Below, piece by piece: positions 61,011-64,000 of a DNA stretch of 64,000 nt. The notes beneath the pieces are model-generated. The model was given only the letters and a program-made list of their open reading frames with translations. It searched no databases and was not told where the DNA came from. Source of the stretch: a virus; the IMG/VR virus record IMGVR_UViG_3300028197_001221, positions 61,942 to 125,941 of that record, one strand, 5' to 3'. The stretch's first letter is position 1, and every line of letters begins with the position of its first letter. The position numbers and the translations under genes are program-made.

Positions 61011-61052
61011 TGCATTTTGCATTGCATTTTGCACATATCGTAGCATTTTGCA
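61011..61052. repeat. Three iteron-like repeats (TGCATTTTGCA)
   Basis: Copies at 61011-61021 and 61023-61033 are identical 11-mers (TGCATTTTGCA). The third at 61042-61052 differs in its first base. Start-to-start spacing is 12 and 19 bp, so the copies are not on exactly the same helix face throughout. Each copy has TGCA at both ends, so it is also a short dyad. Such arrays bind initiators or activators. They lie about 65-105 bp upstream of the sigma-54-like site. Confidence 0.75.
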
Positions 61053-61082
61053 TACACGGTCTTATAATGAGAATACAAATAT

Positions 61083-61098
61083 CCCTATATTTATAGGG
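61083..61098. repeat. Perfect dyad CCCTATA-TT-TATAGGG
   Basis: A 7-bp perfect inverted repeat with a 2-bp centre, between the TGCATTTTGCA repeats and the promoter-like elements of the rightward operon. The tight loop argues for a DNA operator rather than an RNA hairpin. Confidence 0.55.
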
Positions 61099-61116
61099 TT
61101 AAAATAATATCATGAA

Positions 61117-61132
61117 TGGCACAGTAGTTGCA
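61117..61132 (+). promoter_or_regulatory. Sigma-54-like promoter for the rightward small-gene operon
   Basis: TGGCAC-AGTAG-TTGCA matches the sigma-54 consensus TGGCACG-N4-TTGCW at all conserved positions except one, with correct GG-GC spacing. The first gene starts 48 bp further on. A TATAGT at 61140-61145 could alternatively be a sigma-70 -10, but no good -35 goes with it. Relevance depends on the host having RpoN; several phyla lack it. Confidence 0.45.
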
Positions 61133-61179
61133 CTATATATATAGTATAAGAAACAATTAACTCTATAAGGAAAATTACA

Positions 61180-61356
61180 ATGTCAAACAACTTTGAAATC
61201 GTTTACTCTTCAGATTGCTGTGGTGCTAACGTACATTCTGACGCTGACCTTTGCCCTACTTGCTTTGAGCATTGTGAGGTTATTGAGGAACGTGTTGATT
61301 ATGACTGTTCAGAAGCTGTACACGCCGCTCAGGGATTAGACTATTTTTCCGCTTGA
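61180..61356 (+). CDS. Zinc-ribbon-like micro protein
   Basis: A 58-residue protein (MSNNFEIVYSSDCCGANVHS). Two cysteines (CC) and a CPTCFEHC cluster 12 residues later make a zinc-ribbon-type arrangement, a form common among tiny phage proteins. The C-terminus is acidic. It has a TAAGGA ribosome site. As first gene of the rightward operon it may be an early regulator or host-factor binder. No precise function can be given. Confidence 0.72.
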   Translation: MSNNFEIVYSSDCCGANVHSDADLCPTCFEHCEVIEERVDYDCSEAVHAAQGLDYFSA

Positions 61357-61411
61357 CTCATTAAAGTTTATACTGTACAATGTCGATATACTTAATAAGG
61401 AGACAACAACA

Positions 61412-61549
61412 ATGACTTACAATTTTGAATACTTCCAAGAATTAGAATCATACGAAGCCCAAGAAGAATACAATATTTGGCTTGACGAGCAAGACGACGA
61501 TATGGTAAGATTGCATGAATCAGAGATGTCCCCAGAGGTAGTAGAATAA
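61412..61549 (+). CDS. Acidic micro protein
   Basis: A 45-residue protein (MTYNFEYFQELESYEAQEEY) with about one third acidic residues and only one arginine. It has a strong ribosome site (AAGGAGAC). The stop overlaps the start of the next gene (TAATG). No family is recognised. Strong negative charge suggests binding to a basic host protein or nucleic-acid mimicry. Confidence 0.65.
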   Translation: MTYNFEYFQELESYEAQEEYNIWLDEQDDDMVRLHESEMSPEVVE

Positions 61550-61707
61550 TGAATGAATACATGGTAACAAGTTTGTATGATGTGCTTGACAGATTCGATA
61601 CACCTAAATTGCAAATGTACTTGTTATGCTGTCAGGAAGAAAAAGAGTTTGACGGTGTACGTGTAGCCGCTAACATTTTACGAATGAGGTTTATAAATGA
61701 AAATTAA
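61549..61707 (+). CDS. Small protein, unknown function
   Basis: A 52-residue protein (MNEYMVTSLYDVLDRFDTPK) with two helices, the second amphipathic (FDGVRVAANILRMRFI). It is coupled to the previous gene by a one-base TAATG overlap. Its last 11 nt overlap the micro membrane gene downstream. No family is recognised. Confidence 0.6.
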   Translation: MNEYMVTSLYDVLDRFDTPKLQMYLLCCQEEKEFDGVRVAANILRMRFINEN

Positions 61708-61789
61708 TATTGACAGTGATATGTTAAGTGTTATAATATTCTTAGTTGTTACGGTTGTTATGGTATTTATTGAAAGAGGGCTAATCTAA
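61697..61789 (+). CDS. Micro membrane protein (30 residues)
   Basis: A single predicted membrane helix (MLSVIIFLVVTVVMVFI) between a short acidic start (MKINIDSD) and an ERGLI end. It overlaps the previous gene by 11 nt and the next by one base (TAATG). The ribosome site is weak (ATGAGG), so coupled translation is likely. Possible roles are a membrane-targeted inhibitor or superinfection exclusion; nothing is proven. Confidence 0.55.
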   Translation: MKINIDSDMLSVIIFLVVTVVMVFIERGLI

Positions 61790-61995
61790 TGAGTATTTTT
61801 GATCGACCTGATTTTGACGAGATGTTTCACAATGCGATTTATAATAGTCGCACTGATGAGGTAGACGCTGACATTATCGCAGCGGCTGACGTTGAGCTTG
61901 ATGATTGGGATGATGACTATCAGCCTACATTGTATGATGAGGCACAGGATTTGTATGGTGGCGATGATTACATTGAACAATGGGAGGTAGAATAA
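61789..61995 (+). CDS. Highly acidic small protein, DNA-mimic-like composition
   Basis: A 68-residue protein (MSIFDRPDFDEMFHNAIYNS) with roughly 23 Asp/Glu, two Arg and no Lys, and clusters such as DDWDDDY. Such extreme charge is seen in DNA mimics that block restriction enzymes, nucleases or host DNA-binding proteins. Many other acidic phage proteins are not mimics, so this is only a hypothesis. A single-base overlap couples it to both neighbours. Confidence 0.7.
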   Translation: MSIFDRPDFDEMFHNAIYNSRTDEVDADIIAAADVELDDWDDDYQPTLYDEAQDLYGGDDYIEQWEVE

Positions 61996-62183
61996 TGGGA
62001 TTAATTGATTTGAATATTCAGTCTATCGTGATAGGATACGTGGTAGGCGTTGCGTTGATGTGGTCAATTTGTGAAACGTTGTATGGAGACAACAATGAAA
62101 CAAGAGCAGAAAAGGATTCTGAAAATATTCGCCCTCGCTATGATCGCAGGTATCATATGCTGTACGGTGATTCACCTGAATGA
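61995..62183 (+). CDS. Small membrane protein
   Basis: A 62-residue protein. I choose the ATG at 61995, which overlaps the previous stop (TAATG) with GGGAGG 7 nt upstream. A start at 61980 would put that site inside the coding region. Residues 8-25 (IQSIVIGYVVGVALMWSI) form one membrane helix, and the rest is charged (NNETRAEKDSENIRPRYDRR). Its last 89 nt are overlapped in another frame by the next gene. Confidence 0.65.
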   Translation: MGLIDLNIQSIVIGYVVGVALMWSICETLYGDNNETRAEKDSENIRPRYDRRYHMLYGDSPE

Positions 62184-62238
62184 ATGTACAGTAGTTCAGC
62201 CATGCTTCGATCTACCTGCACTATTGCCAGTAGAATAA
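62095..62238 (+). CDS. Micro membrane protein in an overlapping frame
   Basis: A 47-residue frame (MKQEQKRILKIFALAMIAGI) with basic N-terminus, a hydrophobic helix ending in CC, and a proline-containing tail (QPCFDLPALLPVE). GGAGAC stands 6 nt before the ATG. It overlaps the previous gene by 89 nt in the +1 frame. The layout recalls Rz/Rz1 spanin pairs, but the first gene is too short and the lipobox is poor. It is the last gene before a terminator. Confidence 0.6.
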   Translation: MKQEQKRILKIFALAMIAGIICCTVIHLNECTVVQPCFDLPALLPVE

Positions 62239-62245
62239 GCAGAAG

Positions 62246-62264
62246 CCCCCCGAAAGGGGGGTTT
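62246..62264 (+). terminator. Rho-independent terminator of the first small-gene operon
   Basis: A CCCCCC-GAAA-GGGGGG hairpin followed by TTT. GAAA is a stable tetraloop. It lies 8 bp after the last stop codon. The same kind of terminator with the same following sequence occurs at 63749-63769. Confidence 0.88.
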
Positions 62265-62373
62265 CCCGGCCCGCCCAAAAACCCTCAATTAGAGGGGTAT
62301 ATAAATAATATAGTATTACCTAAAGTAATCCGGTAGGGATGCCGATATATATACTATAGAAAGAAGGTGATGT
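62256..62373 (+). repeat. Intergenic cassette, copy 1 of a repeated regulatory module
   Basis: From the terminator's 3' arm the order is GGGGGGTTTC, GGCCCGCC, AAAAACCC, a CCCTC/GAGGG hairpin (62282-62296), GGGGTATA, ACCTAAAGT and CGATATATATACTATAG. The same order with point changes is found at 63761-63910. The final A/T-rich part lacks a good -35 but carries TATACT. Together it seems to end one operon and start the next. Confidence 0.7.
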
Positions 62374-62550
62374 ATGTTGACAATCGTTACACTATTAAGT
62401 ATGTTCGCAGGGTATGAAGGATACAACGACGATAAGGTGTACATAGGTATATATACTCCCACTTGTGAATATGGGTGGGTTATAAAAAAAGATAAAATAT
62501 ACCTTGACAGCGTATATGTAAAAGACTATAATGTAAAACATAAGGAGTAA
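62374..62550 (+). CDS. Small protein with signal-like N-terminus
   Basis: A 58-residue protein (MLTIVTLLSMFAGYEGYNDD). The first 13 residues are hydrophobic and end in FAG, like a short signal peptide, although without basic residues before it. The remainder (YIGIYTPTCEYGWVIKKDK) looks like a small beta domain. It has an AAGAAGGTGA ribosome site. Its last codons contain a perfect -35/-10 promoter for the next gene. The function is unknown. Confidence 0.6.
   Translation: MLTIVTLLSMFAGYEGYNDDKVYIGIYTPTCEYGWVIKKDKIYLDSVYVKDYNVKHKE
62504..62532 (+). promoter_or_regulatory. Sigma-70 consensus promoter inside the preceding gene
   Basis: TTGACA and TATAAT with an ideal 17-bp spacer. Both hexamers lie within the last 16 codons of the gene at 62374-62550. 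The next coding start is 24 bp after the -10. This is the strongest classical promoter I see in the window, consistent with early transcription by host polymerase. Confidence 0.85.
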
Positions 62551-62555
62551 CACAA

Positions 62556-62681
62556 ATGTTTACAGAACAAGAAAAACTAGAAATCACTATTGACGGCCTA
62601 CGAAATGGTGATATATTTATGCAAGATGGAATACCAGTTGACGAATACGGCGACCCTATATTTGAGGAGGATCAGGAATGA
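62556..62681 (+). CDS. Acidic micro protein
   Basis: A 41-residue protein (MFTEQEKLEITIDGLRNGDI) with about 13 acidic and 2-3 basic residues. The ribosome site is TAAGGAG, and it is driven by the consensus promoter just upstream. Its stop overlaps the next start (ATGA). No family is recognised. Confidence 0.65.
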   Translation: MFTEQEKLEITIDGLRNGDIFMQDGIPVDEYGDPIFEEDQE

Positions 62682-62845
62682 GTAATAATAACTGTGTTGT
62701 ATATCCAAGAAAAAACGTATGGGTTGTAATTGACCTGCAAGGAAATAAGATTGGCGAAGTTGGGGCAATGACAGAAATCGAGGCTAGACAAAAGGTAGCC
62801 GATCATGTTATAATCCCTTTCACACTTTCACACATTGAGGAATAA
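62678..62845 (+). CDS. Small protein, unknown function
   Basis: A 55-residue alpha/beta protein (MSNNNCVVYPRKNVWVVIDL) with the strand-turn-strand VWVVIDLQGNKIGEVGA and then a helix (EIEARQKVADHVI). It overlaps the gene upstream by 4 nt and has GAGGAGG as ribosome site. No family is recognised. Confidence 0.62.
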   Translation: MSNNNCVVYPRKNVWVVIDLQGNKIGEVGAMTEIEARQKVADHVIIPFTLSHIEE

Positions 62846-62846
62846 A

Positions 62847-63191
62847 ATGCAAGCTAAAGCAAACCCACTGCGATTAATTGAAACACGTTTTGAATTAGAA
62901 AATATGGGAACGGGAAAATATGTTAAACGATACTTTTTTGCTAATGGGCTTGGTGCTAGTGTGGTATGTCACAAGGGCAGTTACGGAGGGGATTCGGGCC
63001 ACTTTGAAGTAGCGGTACTGCAATATCCTATAGGAACCACAGCAGAAAATACTTGTGAGATTGTATATGAAGAGCCAATCAATGATCATCTTGGGATCGT
63101 TGATGTGGCAGGATGGCTTGACTTTTTTGAAGTTGCTGATATACTACAGAAAATAAGAAACTTTGACACAGGAGAATATACCTATGAATAA
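62847..63191 (+). CDS. Small phage protein, unknown function
   Basis: A 114-residue protein. I choose the ATG at 62847 (MQAKANPLRLIETRFELENM) with GAGG 6 nt upstream; a TTG at 62835 has none. It is beta-rich: YVKRYFFANGLGASVVCHKG, then FEVAVLQYP, then GWLDFFEVADILQKI near the end. The VVCHKGSYGGDSGHFEVAVL pattern occurs in small phage proteins of no known role. It overlaps the next gene by 8 nt. Confidence 0.68.
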   Translation: MQAKANPLRLIETRFELENMGTGKYVKRYFFANGLGASVVCHKGSYGGDSGHFEVAVLQYPIGTTAENTCEIVYEEPINDHLGIVDVAGWLDFFEVADILQKIRNFDTGEYTYE

Positions 63192-63501
63192 AAATGAATA
63201 CAATGGTTGGTTCAACTATGAAACTTGGTTGGTGAATCTGTGGATGGACAATGACCAAGGGTCACAGGAGATGTGGCGAGAACATGCTAGAGAATCTATT
63301 GATGCAGACGAAGGTTGTAATTGGTTCTACTTTGAGGAAAGACTAAAAGAATACCTTGACATGCTCATCGAAGATATGGATAATGGCATAGCGTCTGGAT
63401 TGGCTCATGATCTTATTGGTGCTGCTATTTCAGAAGTAAACACTAGAGAAATATCAATGTCGTGGATTGAAAACGAACTCGAAAACGCAGAGGTAGAATG
63501 A
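63184..63501 (+). CDS. NYETW-type small phage protein
   Basis: A 105-residue protein. I choose the ATG at 63184 (MNKNEYNGWFNYETWLVNLW) behind AGGAGA. The N-terminal NGW-x-NYETW-x-V-x-LW motif is widespread in small proteins of aquatic and enteric phages, without known biochemistry as far as I am aware. The rest is acidic and helical (FYFEERLKEYLDMLIEDMDN). Its end overlaps the next gene by 4 nt. Confidence 0.78.
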   Translation: MNKNEYNGWFNYETWLVNLWMDNDQGSQEMWREHARESIDADEGCNWFYFEERLKEYLDMLIEDMDNGIASGLAHDLIGAAISEVNTREISMSWIENELENAEVE

Positions 63502-63761
63502 TGAACGGATACGAACTACTAGAACAACTGAAAAAGGATGTTAAGGAATGTTTCACCGTGCCAAACGATTGGCTACCTGAAGAGTTCCGCGACAATAGGA
63601 GCGACAGCGTTTCACTCGCAGACGTAGAACGAAAGTGTGACGCACGGGACAGATGTACACTATCAAGTTTTGAAGAAGAAGCTATTGAACGTGCGAAGCG
63701 TGTACAGGCGTACAGGTCGCAAAACGACAGAGGATTGGAAATCACGTACCTCCCTCGATAG
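63498..63761 (+). CDS. Small protein, unknown function
   Basis: An 87-residue protein (MMNGYELLEQLKKDVKECFT). The first helix pairs acidic and basic residues, and the middle (VSLADVERKCDARDRCTL) has two cysteines. The end is basic. Two adjacent ATGs give two possible starts, three bases apart. It is the last gene before the second terminator. No family is recognised. Confidence 0.65.
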   Translation: MMNGYELLEQLKKDVKECFTVPNDWLPEEFRDNRSDSVSLADVERKCDARDRCTLSSFEEEAIERAKRVQAYRSQNDRGLEITYLPR

Positions 63762-63769
63762 GGGGGTTT
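63749..63769 (+). terminator. Rho-independent terminator of the second small-gene operon
   Basis: A CCTCCC-TCGATA-GGGGGG hairpin (one G-T pair) followed by TTT. It overlaps the last codons and stop of the preceding gene. Confidence 0.8.
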
Positions 63770-63811
63770 CGTGGCCCGCCTAAAAACCCCACCAATGAGG
63801 GGTGTATCACC

Positions 63812-63827
63812 TGACCCGTCAGGGTCA
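63812..63827. repeat. Perfect dyad TGACCC-GTCA-GGGTCA
   Basis: A 6-bp perfect inverted repeat with a 4-bp centre, found only in the second cassette, about 40 bp upstream of the promoter at 63865. It could be an operator or an RNA hairpin downstream of the terminator. Confidence 0.5.
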
Positions 63828-63864
63828 CATATAATAAAATAGCCAGCAATTCCTAAAGTTTTAT

Positions 63865-63892
63865 TTGACATAATGACGATATATGTTATAGT
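63865..63892 (+). promoter_or_regulatory. Sigma-70-type promoter of the third small-gene operon
   Basis: TTGACA and TATAGT separated by 16 bp. The next coding start is 19 bp after the -10, with GAGAAGGAGA as ribosome site. Confidence 0.75.
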
Positions 63893-63910
63893 AGAGAGAA
63901 GGAGATAATA

Positions 63911-64000
63911 ATGAAAAAAGTATATCAGGAAATAATGATGTCGTTCTATATAGAAGATGAGAAAGATATAGACGAAGTATTATTTGAGATGGAAGTTGAC
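63911..64000 (+). CDS. Small protein, cut by the right edge
   Basis: The frame starts at 63911 (MKKVYQEIMMSFYIEDEKDI) behind an excellent ribosome site (AGAAGGAGAT) and remains open to the last base (30 codons visible). It is acidic in its visible part. Family and length are unknown because the window ends. Confidence 0.75.
   Translation, partial: MKKVYQEIMMSFYIEDEKDIDEVLFEMEVD

Larger units (their letters stand above)
60754..61179 (+). other. Divergent control region (425 bp, non-coding)
   Basis: I see no credible gene here; a 90-codon minus-strand frame crosses hairpins and repeats and lacks a ribosome site. In order the region contains: a GCAT/ATGC dyad at 60827-60839; a GTACT-AAA-AGTAC dyad at 60862-60874; a G/C-rich hairpin at 60874-60893; a terminator at 60905-60930; a GTACA-AA-TGTAC dyad at 60992-61003; three TGCATTTTGCA-type repeats at 61011-61052; a CCCTATA-TT-TATAGGG dyad at 61083-61098; and a sigma-54-like site at 61117-61132. 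It separates the leftward virion genes from the rightward small genes and is the best candidate for the transcription switch, and possibly for a replication origin. Confidence 0.75.
63761..63910 (+). repeat. Intergenic cassette, copy 2 of the repeated regulatory module
   Basis: This copy has GGGGGGTTTC, GGCCCGCC, AAAAACCCC, a CCCC/GGGG hairpin (63787-63802), GGGGTGTATCA, an added TGACCC-GTCA-GGGTCA dyad (63812-63827), TCCTAAAGT and CGATATAT. It differs from copy 1 in having a true -35 (see 63865-63892). Shared order with point differences indicates duplication followed by divergence. Confidence 0.7.

Noticed and set aside
61011-61052. CRISPR array or CRISPR-like repeat
   Set aside because: Repeats are 11 bp with 1-8 bp between them, far too short and close for CRISPR repeats and spacers.
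60806-61078. A 90-codon minus-strand frame in the control region
   Set aside because: It runs through a terminator, dyads and the TGCATTTTGCA repeats, has unusual composition (many Cys/Met/Tyr/His) and no ribosome site.
60754-61179. tRNA or other structural RNA gene
   Set aside because: I found no cloverleaf-like pairing or T-loop consensus (GGTTCGAATCC-type) here or elsewhere in the window; the hairpins are better explained as terminator and operators.
61995-62238. Rz/Rz1-type spanin pair
   Set aside because: The outer frame is only 62 residues, too short for an inner-membrane spanin, and the inner frame lacks a proper lipobox; kept as two membrane proteins of unknown role.
1-64000. Lysogeny genes or an attachment site
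   Set aside because: No integrase, excisionase, repressor or partition gene was recognised, and no tRNA-like att sequence was seen; the window covers only part of the genome, so this does not prove a strictly lytic phage.

Overview
The window is a stretch of a double-stranded DNA tailed-phage genome (Caudoviricetes). A complete chain of virion genes is present: terminase large subunit, portal, prohead protease/scaffold, decoration protein, major capsid protein, head-tail connector, neck proteins, tail tube and tape measure. A tape measure of at least 1,639 residues, and no tail sheath gene beside the tube gene, suggest a long non-contractile (siphovirus-like) tail. The tail tip genes would lie beyond the left edge, so a myovirus is not strictly excluded. 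The DNA is AT-rich. Many fibre modules (NVGIGT-SP repeats, NG-x-(K/R)-L-x(3)-DY modules, glycine-rich domains, viral Gmd and sulfotransferase) resemble those of aquatic, especially marine, phages. The host cannot be named from the sequence.

Layout. From about 60,702 down to 1 everything is on the minus strand and is read right to left. Transcription starts with small proteins, a sigma-factor-like protein (59,378-59,872) and an HTH/coiled-coil protein that could be the small terminase subunit. Next comes an accessory island (micro membrane protein, sulfotransferase, GDP-mannose 4,6-dehydratase, HNH and ERCC4-type nucleases, ClpP-like protease). The head module (terminase, portal, protease-scaffold with a nested internal start, decoration protein, major capsid protein) follows and ends in a strong terminator at 48,085-48,118. 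About 32 kb of adhesin and fibre genes then follow, including proteins of 2,772, 1,224, 1,145, 1,106, 1,087 and 1,032 residues. Only after these come the connector, neck, tail tube, chaperones and tape measure. Placing the fibre block between capsid and neck genes is unusual.

Right of a 425-bp non-coding divergent control region (60,754-61,179) the strand switches. From 61,180 to the right edge there are at least 14 very small, mostly overlapping plus-strand genes of 30-114 residues. Several are strikingly acidic. Two related terminator/hairpin/promoter cassettes (62,246-62,373 and 63,749-63,910) divide them. This looks like an early, host-interaction gene region.

Main observations. (1) Two adjacent giant tail proteins carry cupredoxin-like domains with a complete type-1 copper ligand pattern, and one also has a degenerate copy. 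(2) Four consecutive giant proteins are joined by threonine-rich linkers, one encoded by an 18-bp exact tandem repeat. (3) A recurrent GTGTATA(A/T) motif lies upstream of six minus-strand transcription units and may be a late promoter read by the phage sigma-like factor. (4) A prohead protease is fused to a scaffold, with a perfect internal ribosome-binding site that should produce free scaffold. (5) The divergent control region holds a TGCATTTTGCA repeat array upstream of a near-consensus sigma-54-type site. All function calls rest on reading the sequence; no database search was possible.
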